From Auxenochlorella pyrenoidosa (lineage: Eukaryota; Chlorophyta; Trebouxiophyceae; Chlorellales; Chlorellaceae), in assembly GCA_001430745.1 (NCBI GenBank), contig KQ481956.1:519883-532270 (forward strand): a stretch of DNA of 12,388 bases, given 5' to 3'. Below, piece after piece: positions 1-7,695 of the stretch. The position numbers and the translations under genes are program-made. Each line of letters opens with the position of its first letter. Within the stretch, counting starts at the first letter, position 1. The notes beneath the pieces were generated by a model, which saw only the letters and a program-made list of their open reading frames with translations, searched no databases and was not told the origin of the DNA.

Positions 1-122
1 TGCCGCAGCTGCTGGAGCTGGAGGTGCCGCTGGAGCAGGCGCCCAAGTACTCGGCCATCGACAAGTGGGCGCAGCAGGTGCAGAGCCTGCACGGCCTGGT
101 GGTGGCCAAGCTGGCGGTGTGA
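1..122 (+). CDS. 3' end of an unrecognised gene (C-terminal 39 residues)
   Basis: An open frame enters from the left edge (first full codon at 3-5) and ends at a TGA at 120-122. The 39 visible residues start PQLLELEVPLEQ and end LHGLVVAKLAV. They are helix-prone, rich in Leu, Val and Gln, and use GC-ending codons almost throughout, as the other genes here do. I cannot assign a family from so short a tail; no catalytic or binding motif is visible. It could be a terminal exon or the end of a larger exon, since any upstream splice site is outside the window. It is convergent with the TBCCD1-like gene, whose stop codon lies about 320 bp away on the other strand. It is called coding because of codon bias and because the frame closes just before a clear drop into T-rich, non-coding sequence. 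Confidence 0.6.
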   Translation, partial: PQLLELEVPLEQAPKYSAIDKWAQQVQSLHGLVVAKLAV

Positions 123-441
123 GCGGGGCAGGGAGCCCGCCCTCGCGCACCACCACCACCACCCGCTCCCCTGTACAACTTCGCCTGTGTTTGCAACTCC
201 TGTGCTTTTTGGCTTCGCTCTGCTGCTCTCCTGTGCAATCGCATTTGGCTCTGCTCTCTTTTGTTGCTCCATTGCCCGCTCCGCTCTGCTCTTTCCTCCA
301 GTCCCTGTGCTGCCACATGTGTTACAATATGTCATCACAACTGCAACCTCTCAACTGCTGCATGCGCAGAGTGCCCAGCTGAGCAGAAAGCATGCACACC
401 TGCATTAACAATGCTCTGGCTCGGACTGGACTGGCTAGGCG
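123..441. other. Convergent intergenic region with both 3' UTRs
   Basis: Sequence between two convergent stop codons. It is T/C-rich on the plus strand (about 170-300), unlike the GC-rich coding DNA on either side. The only clear element is a TGTAA on the minus strand at 322-326. No convincing ORF is present: the small plus-strand frames have no codon bias or domain. The two 3' UTRs probably abut or overlap here, since only about 320 bp serve both. Confidence 0.6.
322..326 (-). terminator. Putative TGTAA poly(A) signal of the TBCCD1-like gene
   Basis: Minus-strand TGTAA (TTACA on the given strand), about 115 nt beyond the TBCCD1 stop. TGTAA is the usual polyadenylation signal in green algae, with cleavage expected 10-20 nt further on, near 305-312. 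It is a 5-mer, so chance occurrence is possible; placement in the T-rich convergent gap supports it. Confidence 0.45.
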
Positions 442-3400
442 TTAGCTGGCCGCGCTGCCGCTGCCGCTGCTGCCTTCTGCGTCGCGCTCCGCCCGCGCCA
501 GGTCATACACCTGTCGCGGGGCGAGACAGGGGGCAGGGGAATGACCCAGCCGTGAGGGGAGTGCATGTTGCCGCACTCCTGCGCATGAGATCGGCGCTTG
601 CTGACGAGCGATCTGCATGCGCAGGTGGGGCGTGCAGGGGCGCACCTGACGCATGGCCCCCGTGGCCTGCAGCCACTCCTTGAAGTGCGCCTGGATGGCG
701 CCCATCAATTCCTTCTTCTTCGCCTCCTCCAGGTCGGCCTGGGGGGGGGGGGGGGTAGTGGTGGATGTGGTGTGAGGGAGGCAAGCGGCAGCGGCCCGCC
801 AACATGAGCTCCCGCCGGCCCCACCAAGCAGCGCGCAGCAGGGTCGACCGCGAGCAGCGAGTGTGCAGCAGCCGGCGGTAGATGGCAGGCGGGGCATGGG
901 CGCGCTGCCTCCCGCCCCCGCCAGCGCCCTGGGCGCTTGCAGCCCGCCGGCCACCCACCGCTTTCACCGCTGCCCGCACTTCAGCAGCGCCCTGCATCCG
1001 GGCCTGCCACGCCGCCGCGTACGCGGGCGGCAGCGCAAACGGGCTGGCCGGGAAGTTGCCGCTGGCGCCCTCCCCCGCCGCCATGAAGCTGGACAGGCTG
1101 TCGCCAGAGGCAGAGGCCCTGCGGGGCAGCGGTTGCAACGGTGGAAGGAGGGAAAAGGGGTGGAGGCACAGTCATGGTGGGAAGATGAGGCTGAGATGCT
1201 TTGCACATGAGATGGCCTGCAAGCATGGTTGATAGGCCCGGCTGCCTGCGCCCCCCTCTTTCAGGCGCCTGCTGCTGGCTGCAGCCTCGAGAGACTGCTC
1301 CTCCCACGACCGCCCCCCCCAGCACCCGCCCACCTGATGCCCAGGCTGATGGCCGCGGGGCCCCCGCACATGGGGCCTGGACCCCCCTTGAAGGGCACCA
1401 CAAACGGCATGAGCTTGGCGGGCGGCAGCACGGTGACTGCTGCAGGGGCGCCCAGCACCGGGGAGGCCGGCAGCCCCTCTTCTGTCAGGTGGCCGCCCGC
1501 CCCGGGGCTGCCGCTGCCGCTCCCGCTGGCTGTGGGGCTGGCCGGCGTGGCGGGGGCCGCGGCGGGGGCAAGCGTGAGCGACGTGGCAGAGGGCGTCGCC
1601 GCTGCTCCCGCCTGCTGCTGCTGCCCCTGCTGCCCCTGCTGCTGCCCCTGCTGCTGCGACAGCTCCATCGGCTCCACCTGCTGGTGCATGGTCGGCGACG
1701 TCGGCTGGCTGCCCGCCCCCTCGCCCTGCCCCCGCTGCGCCGCCGCCGCCTGCCGCTCCCGCTGCGCCGCCGCCGCCTGCCACTGCTGCATGGGGCTGCC
1801 GGGCGCGGCCTCGGCGTGCGGCTGCCCGTGGTGGTGCCTGGGGTGGTCTGGCAGCAGTGCCAGCGGCTGGTCCCAGCGGTTGGGGGCGGGGCGCACCCCC
1901 GCCAGGCCCATGTGCGCCGCCAGGCGCTCGTACCCCGAGTTGTAGGGGGCCAGCTGCAGGAATCGGTTGTCCCCCAGCAGCAGCGGCGGCTGGTTGACGC
2001 CCAGGTACAGGATGCAGTCGTGGCAGGTGTTGATGGCCAGGGAGCGGCAAGCGGCGATGACCTGGCGGGGAGGGGAGGGGCAGGAGGGGCTGGGGGGAGC
2101 GCAACCTGCCAGGCAGCGGGCCCTGCCGCTCGGCAACGAGCAGGCACAGACGGCGCTTGCCGCGGCAGCTCAACAAGGCAGACACCACGCAACCCCCCGC
2201 CCCCCCCCGCACCCACCTGCACGCGCTCGCAGCGCTCCACCCGCAGCGCGCGCCCCACCGCCCCCAGCACCACGATGCAGTCGGAGCAGGCGGTGATGAG
2301 GGCGTACTGCAGCGGCGCCAGGCAGTACACCACCGCGTCGTGGCAGTCCAGGATCTGGGGGGGGGGGGGGGGGCAAGGAAGGCAGCGGGGTTGAAGAGGA
2401 AGGCAGCGCTCGGCATGCTGGGGCAAGCAGCGTTTGGCACGGTCTGGGGTTGGGCCTGGCAGCGGCGCAGGGTTCATCGCACCCGCCAGCCGCTGGGCGG
2501 CCACGCAAGGCAGCTCTGTCGGCAACTGGCCGGGCCCTGCCACTGCACGTCCCCATCTTTCCGTCAAGCAGCCGGCATGCAAGGCAAGCCACGCCCCATC
2601 AGGCACGCCACCACCCCCCACCCCACCCACCCGCACGCGCCCCGAGGGGCAGTCCTCCTCCCCCCTGGCCACCGTGGCCTTGTGCACCGAGTGGATGTCG
2701 TGCGGGGAGGCCTGCGGCCCCAGCACCCCCAGCTGCGTGGCCAGCTGGTTGAACACGCTCTGCCGCTGGGGGGAGCCAGACCGAGGGCTGAGGGGGCCGC
2801 CGCTGCTGGCGCCCGGGCCGCCCACGCCGCTGGAGGTGACCATCAGGTCTGTGGGGGGGGTTGTGTGGGGGGGGTGGGGGGCAGCTGGCCCTGGTGAGGG
2901 AGCGGCCATGGCAGGGGGGGGACTGGTGGGAGACACCTGCCAGACACAACATCTACCAGCAGGACGCGGCGCAGGCCCCCTGCCCCGCTCACCGCTGCCC
3001 TCATCCGCGGGGCGCAGCGTGTCTGCCAGCCAGGCCACCACGGCGGCGGTGGGCGCGTACACGGTGGGGCTGTCCGGCGGGAAGAAGGGAGTGTGCTCGC
3101 TGATGCGCACGCCCTCCTCTGCGGCAGCAGGGGCAGCGATGGGCGGGGGGCAGCGGGCTCGAGGCTGCCGCGCCGCCGACGACGGGAGCAGGCGCACCCC
3201 AAACCCCACAAAGCACAACTGAAGGGGTCAAGGGCAGCGCAGCGCAGCGCGCTGCTGCTGTGCAGCCCGCCGGCTTGCCTGTGAAGGGGGTGGCGCACAC
3301 ATCCATGGGGCTGCCCCCCTCGGCCGCCAGCCGCCGCTTGCGCCGCCCGCTGCCGCCGGTGCTGCTGCTGGGGCCTGCCTGGCCCTCCCCCGCCTCTGGC

Positions 3401-5104
3401 TCCTCTGGTGTGGCTGGCCTGCAGGGCAGCAAGGGCGCCAGCACGCAGCAGGGCAGGGCGTGTGGGCAGGCATCAGCACGTGTCTGCACGTGGGCAGGGC
3501 ATGTGGACGGCAGCAGCACGTGTCTGCACGAGGGCAGCTGCCTGCCGGCTTGCAGCCACTCACTCCTTGGCAGCCCCGAGATCTGCCTGCCCGACAACAC
3601 GACGCCATGCCCCCCCCCCCCGCCCACCGCAGCAGCAGGCCCAGGCGGTCGAGCTCCGCCGCCGACACCATGCCCTGCGGCTGCGGCCCCGCGCCCTTGC
3701 CGGGGGAGGGCCCCGCGGGCGAGGCCACCAGCGCCACCAGCGCCTCGGCGTTGCGCCCTAGGAAGCCGGCAAACCCCGACACCAGCGCCTCCTGCAGCTG
3801 CAGGTGCTGCTGCAGGTGCTGCCGCATGCTGGGCAGGTAGGCGCGGTGCGCGTGGCCCCCTGCGCGCGTGGGGTGGGTGGGTGGGGGTCGGGTTGTGCGG
3901 ACAGTAGGAAGCAGTGCGCTGCGACATGCAAAGAAAGGGCAGCGGTGTTGCGGTGGCTGTGCTGGCATTAGCGGCATCCAGCTGCCTGTGCGCTGGCCGC
4001 TGGCAGGCTGCATGCGCACAATCAGGGGGCGCTTCCCGCCAACCCTCTCATGGCTCCGGGCCCCCCTGTGCCCCACCCACCCTGCTGCTCGCGCCCCCAG
4101 GAGTGCGCGGTCATGCGCATGGGCGACGACGGCTCCGCCTGCATGCCGGAGAAGAGCTCCGAGGGCCAGACGTCCGAGGCGTCGGCCTTGTGCGCCTCGC
4201 GCAGGTAGAAGTGCGCAAACAGGAAGAGGCCCAGGCTGTACACCTCCACGCCCAGCACCTCGTCGCCGCCTGGGGGGTGGGGGGTGGGGGGGGCCGGAAG
4301 AGAGAGCCCCGTGGGGGGCCGGCAGGGGCGGGTGAGCAGGGTAAAAAGAGGACAGAGGCAGCGCTAGCAGGCAGGAGGGACAGCAGCAGCAGCGGCGGCG
4401 GTGCCAGTTGGCTGCTGACACGACAGCGCAGCGCCGCGGCCCGCAGGACCACGCGGCCCCGGCCGCGGCGCACCGTCGCTGCGCTGCACCAGGTCTGGCG
4501 GGTCCACCACCGCCGCCAGCAGGTCGACCAGCACCTGCGCCCGGCGACGGCAGGGTGGGGTGGGGGGTGGAGGCCGCAGGGTGCCCCAGCCACCTGGCAG
4601 GCAGCCTGTCTCCTGCCCTGTGGCCACGGCCCCTGGCCCATGGAATGCACGCATATTCAATCTGACGGTAAGTTTGACCGCTGCAGGAGCGGCGGCAGGC
4701 GTTCAATGGCACCACCTGTAAGCCCCTTCCCGCCCCATCAATAAAGAGAATGCCGACAGGCCATGCACCTTGGTCTGCACTGCAGTGATGTCCAGAGCCG
4801 CGCTGATGGCCTGCGGCGTCACAAAGTCTGCAAGGCAGGCAGCCCGAACGGGGTGAGCGGGGAAGCAGCGGCAGGGGCAGCAGCGGCGGCGGTGGCCAGC
4901 TGGGGCAGCCCCTCGGCACGGTTCCCCGGCACACATCGCGACCTCCCCGACCTCAAACTCACTCCTGCCCTGCTCATCGAACGTGGAGACGGTGAGCAGC
5001 TCGTGCAGCGCCCCACGGAGCGACTGCAGCGTCTCCAGCTGCAGCATCCATGGCGCAGTTGGCGTGCTGGAAAATTCAATGATCTCGGAGCGCACTTCCA
5101 GCAT
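442..5104 (-). CDS. TBCCD1: TBCC domain-containing protein 1 (TBCCD1/ASQ2-like), 13 exons
   Basis: Exons, in order of transcription: 5104-4963, 4827-4769, 4534-4474, 4269-4081, 3859-3628, 3418-3198, 3118-2993, 2848-2631, 2354-2217, 2061-1334, 1118-959, 738-646, 510-442. All phases agree and the sum is 2436 nt (811 residues plus TAA). Domains: an N-terminal helical half (about 1-340) with LFLFAHFYLRE and SDVWPS, as in the family; a TBCC/C-CAP beta-helix (about 376-532) with CHDAVVYCLAPLQ, CIVVLGAVG and NRWDQPLALL; a Gln/Ala/Pro-rich insert (about 535-670); then LPPAKLMPFVVPF and a C-terminal KEWLQATGAMRQ helix like that of animal TBCCD1. The family acts at the centrosome/basal body and Golgi (Chlamydomonas ASQ2: centriole linkage). 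The Gln-x-Arg arginine finger of tubulin cofactor C is not seen. The ATG at 5104 has an in-frame TAG upstream (5174-5176); a further 5' exon cannot be excluded. Least certain is the exon 6/7 junction: a 79-nt intron (3119-3197) is the only donor choice I found that keeps phase with that acceptor. Confidence 0.82.
741..755. repeat. G15 tract (C-tract at a TBCCD1 splice acceptor)
   Basis: Fifteen G on the plus strand, so on the coding strand an uninterrupted C run ends directly at the acceptor AG (739-740) of the intron 739-958. It replaces the usual mixed polypyrimidine tract. It is a likely site of length variation and sequencing error. Confidence 0.9.
1612..1657. repeat. CTG/CAG-rich imperfect microsatellite coding a polyQ stretch
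   Basis: Runs of CTG separated by CCC on the plus strand. On the coding strand this gives short Gln runs broken by Gly (QQQGQQQGQQGQQQQ) inside exon 10 of the TBCCD1-like gene. It lies in the low-complexity insert between the beta-helix domain and the C-terminal conserved motifs, so length changes here should be tolerated. Confidence 0.85.
1731..1784. repeat. 27-bp tandem repeat, two copies, in TBCCD1 exon 10
   Basis: Two head-to-tail 27-bp copies (1731-1757 and 1758-1784) that differ at one base, g versus a near the end. They code for two nine-residue units of the form (R/W)QAAAAQR within the low-complexity insert. A whole multiple of three keeps the frame open. Confidence 0.9.
2357..2373. 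repeat. G17 tract (C-tract at a TBCCD1 splice acceptor)
   Basis: Seventeen G on the plus strand; on the coding strand the C run abuts the acceptor AG (2355-2356) of intron 2355-2630. The same intron begins GTGGGTGGGGTGGGG at its donor, so its two ends are complementary. Confidence 0.9.
3451..3531. repeat. 41-bp tandem duplication inside a TBCCD1 intron
   Basis: Two direct copies, starting at 3451 and 3492, share gggcagggc-tgtgg and the 16-mer agcacgtgtctgcacg. Spacing is 41 bp with a few substitutions. Both lie inside intron 3419-3627, so the repeat has no coding effect. It looks like a local replication-slippage product. Confidence 0.8.
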
Positions 5105-5583
5105 TTCTCGAGGACTGCCGGGGCGAGGGTCGCGGAAAGCGGGGCCCCTCGCTGGCTGCAGCGGTTGTAAGCGCTATGTGCACGATTTGAAAGCCGCATG
5201 AAGCTTAGGGGAGTTGGATGGCATGCTGCCGCCGCCACCGCCGCCAGCTAAGGACAGCAGGGGAGCGCTTGGGCGGCTGTCAATGTCCCTCTCGGTTGAG
5301 GGATCTTTATCGATTTTGCCTTCAACATTCAACCTCTCAACACATGCTGATTGCGCTGCCTGCCAAGGAAGGGATGTGCATCCTCACTGTGCATGACGCA
5401 CCACTCCATGAACAGTGAGCACGCGTGCGGGCACCGTACGGGCAGCGTTACGAAGGGCATCGACACCAAAAACAAGGGATGATAAATCGGAGGTGTGGAC
5501 GCGTTGTGCAGGCAGACTAGGCTTGAAGAGCACAGAAGGGCTCACCCAACTTGGCGTCAAGTCTGTTGGAGCCCAGCCCGCCG
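5105..5583. other. Intergenic: TBCCD1 5' region and 3' flank of ankyrin copy A
   Basis: About 480 bp between the TBCCD1 start and the stop codon of the upstream ankyrin gene, both on the minus strand. From about 5362 rightwards the sequence matches DNA at about 8436-8638, so it belongs to the 3' flank of the duplicated unit. The remaining 5105-5361 is unique and must hold the TBCCD1 5' UTR and core promoter. I see no TATA box or other known element. In-frame stop codons argue against coding sequence directly upstream of 5104. Confidence 0.6.
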
Positions 5584-7695
5584 CTAGTCAGCAAGGCACA
5601 GGCTGAGCAGCTTCCCTGCCACCTCGCCCGGCAGCGCCACGCGCAGGCGGCGCTGCAGGCGTGCCAGCACCAGCGCAAAGGTGCGCAGCCGTGAGGCATC
5701 TGCAGGCGGCAGGCGGCGCACCAGCTGGCGCGCCTGCTCGTGCGAGTGTGCCAGGGTGGCGGGCAGGGCGCGGCCCAGATGTGAGCACACAGCCGGCACG
5801 CGGGCCCACTGCCTGGCCGTCAGCGGGGGCGCGGCAATGATAAAGTCGGCGAAGAGAGGGGCAGCCGGCCTGCCGCGGTCAGCAATGGCGGCAAGTGTGG
5901 CGGGGGAGGGGGCTGCAGCCACCAGGACGCGCGGCACCTCCATGTGCTGTTCTTGGTGGAGCAGTAAATCAGATTGGGATAGGCAACATTGCAGCGGCGT
6001 GCGCCCTTGGGCGTCAGGAATGCCGGCAGCCTCAGGGGCAGTCTGCAGCAGCGCCCGAGCCGAAGCACATGCTCCCGCTGACGCCGCAAGGTGCAGGGGT
6101 GTGCTGCCATGTGCTGTGCGCGCCGGGGCTGTACCAGGCGCAGCCGCCAGCAGCAGCTGGACCACCTCCACATGGCTGGCTCCCCAGTGCAGGGGCAGCC
6201 TGTTCCTGTTATCAGCCACCAGGGCTGCCTGGGGGGCAGCCTGCAGCAGCGCCTGCACAGAGGCAGGTGCGCCCGCAGACGCCGCAAAGTGCATGGCCGT
6301 GCTGCCATTTGCGATGCGCGCCGAAGCTGTGCCAGGCGCAGCTGCCAGCAGCAGCCGGACCACCTCCACATGGCCGGCTCCCCAGTGCAGGGGCAGAGCG
6401 TCGTCTTCATCCGCCATCAGGGCAGCCTCGGGGGCAGCCTGGAGCAGCGCCTGCACGACTGGCGCCTGCCCTGCTTCAGCCGCCAAATGCAGCGGGGTGA
6501 CGCCGCGGTGAGTGACTGCTGCAGCTGAATGGGCCGCCGCCTCCAGCAGCACCTGCACAGCCTCCAGGCTGCCTCCCTCAGCTGCCGAGTGCATCACGCT
6601 CCAGTTGTTGTGCGCCTTCACATCGCTGCAATGGTAGCCGTGGCTCCTGGCCAGTGCTGCGCCCGGCACTGCCGCCAGCAGAGTGCGCAGTGCCTCTGCA
6701 TGGCCCTGCTTGGCTGCCCTGTGCGCTGCGCTGCCCTCTCCCTCCCAGGGCCATTCCACCAAGGCGGCGCTAGGGTCCAGCTGCGCTAGTTGACGCACCG
6801 CAGCTGCGCAGCCCAGGCTGGCAGCAGCAGCCAGCAGGCCGCACAGCGGGGCCATACCATTGCCTGCTACAAATTCTTCATCATACTGCGCTGCATATTG
6901 AGCTGCACAACAACGGAAGGTGGGGGTGTTGGTAGGCTGCACTTTTAAGAAGGCTTGTGCGCTGCCAAAAGCAAAAAGCCGGGGACAATGCAGGCGGTGG
7001 GACACTGCTTTCCCACTCCTGCATGCAAAGCGCACCTAGCTCAGCGTCGCGCCACTCCACGCAGGCCTGCAGCTGCTCCACCAGCTGGCTGAAGGATGCG
7101 AAGGGCGGCCTGGAGGCACACAGGCCAGCAGCCTTTGGCAGGCGGAAGCTCCAGCATGGAGAATAGTCATGAAGGGTGCCGCTTGACAGCACATTGGGCA
7201 CCCAGGCACCTGGCAGGCTCACTCGGTTGGGCTGCAACCCACCTGGGCAGGCCCTGCCTGCCAGGTGCCGCCGCATCCAGCGCCTGCTGCAGCTCCTCCG
7301 CCGCCCTCACTGCAGGGGGCAGGGAAGAGTTGCCAAGCTGGAGTTGCGGCAAATGTATCATATGCGCACTCAAGTTTCTGCAAAGTGATTATGGCACATC
7401 CGATTTTCTGCACGGCAGCAGGGATACGCCTCTGTGCGCACGCTTGCTTGCCAGCGCCATGCCCACCAGGCCCGCGTCTGCCAGCGAGGGCAGCGAGGGC
7501 ACCTCATGCTGCTCGCCACTGAAGGGGAAGGTGACCTGCAGGGCTGGGGGCTGGGGGGCGGGAGGCAGCGGCTGATGCAGCGCGCCAGTCAGCGCAGTCG
7601 TGCTGGGTGGTTTTCGCACAGGTTGGGTGCTGCCGTCCTCACAGCCCCGGCCTTGCCTTGAAGCGGCTGCCTTGCTGGCTGATCATTCCCGCCAT
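5584..7695 (-). CDS. Ankyrin-repeat protein, tandem copy A (5 exons)
   Basis: Exons in order of transcription: 7695-7657, 7535-7442, 7309-7243, 7148-7036, 6902-5584. The sum is 1632 nt (543 residues plus TAG). The N-terminal part (about 1-104) carries VTFPFSGEQHEV, AEELQQALDAAAP and SQLVEQLQACVEW and fits no family I recognise. From about residue 120 follow roughly nine ankyrin repeats (GSAAHRAAKQGHAEALRTLL, VTPLHLAAEAGQAPVVQALL and others). The C-terminal ~100 residues (FADFIIAAPPLTARQWARVP to the end) form an uncharacterised helical domain shared with copy B. Ankyrin repeats mediate protein-protein contact; no enzyme domain, signal peptide or membrane segment is seen, so it is probably a soluble scaffold. 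The start ATG (7695) lies in an ATGGCG context shared with copy B, with an in-frame TGA upstream at 7747-7749. Intron 1 has to use a GC donor (7656-7655) to keep frame. The acceptor at 7149-7150 is a weak TGGAG. The first exon is the least certain part. Confidence 0.75.
6025..6420. repeat. Internal 198-bp two-ankyrin module, two copies, in copy A
   Basis: Two adjacent 198-bp blocks (6025-6222 and 6223-6420) each code for 66 residues: a PLHWGA-(S/G)-HVEVV-LLLAAAPGT repeat and an HxAASAGA-AS-ALL repeat. The phrase ggaccacctccacatggc recurs at 6159 and 6357, exactly 198 bp apart. A half module continues from 6421 to about 6510. Copy B has the same 198-bp period (9098-9493) but more divergence, so the internal duplication is older than the gene duplication. 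Confidence 0.85.
6728..6855. repeat. 128-bp tract identical between ankyrin copies (copy A side)
   Basis: From gcgctgccctc to ggggccat this stretch matches 9801-9928 base for base. It codes for the first ankyrin repeat and the start of the second (MAPLCGLLAAAASLGCAAAV and following). DNA on both sides differs between the copies. Confidence 0.92.
7536..7656 (-). other. Apparent GC-AG intron 1 of ankyrin copy A
   Basis: The boundary on the coding strand is TTCAAG|GCAAGG ... CCTGCAG|GTCACC. The donor begins GC, not GT, and matches the usual GC-donor consensus AG|GCAAGT at most positions. A stop codon (TGA, in CTG TGA) follows soon in the unspliced frame. The nearest GT donor (CT|GTGAGG) is out of phase with the VTFPFSG exon. 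Copy B has AAG|GCAGGC at the same place. Confidence 0.5.

Noticed and set aside
1201..2394. Long plus-strand open frame of 397 codons, and a 238-codon frame overlapping it
   Set aside because: They lie antisense to TBCCD1 exons and introns, are rich in Arg/Pro/Leu from the reversed GC-rich codons, cross the homopolymer tracts and have no domain. The minus-strand reading has clear homology and in-phase splice sites.
5165..5169. Plus-strand TGTAA as a poly(A) signal
   Set aside because: No plus-strand gene ends nearby. It lies in the 5' flank of a minus-strand gene, so it is probably chance.
6025..6510. A CRISPR-like or satellite array
   Set aside because: The 198-bp period is an exact multiple of two ankyrin repeats and stays in frame, so it is coding repetition and not a spacer array.
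5681..6528. Plus-strand frames of 145-276 codons across the ankyrin A exon (and 8961-9710 across copy B)
   Set aside because: These are shadows of the ankyrin repeats on the other strand. Their apparent repeats (SSWTTSTWLAP and similar) are just the antisense of the repeated codons.
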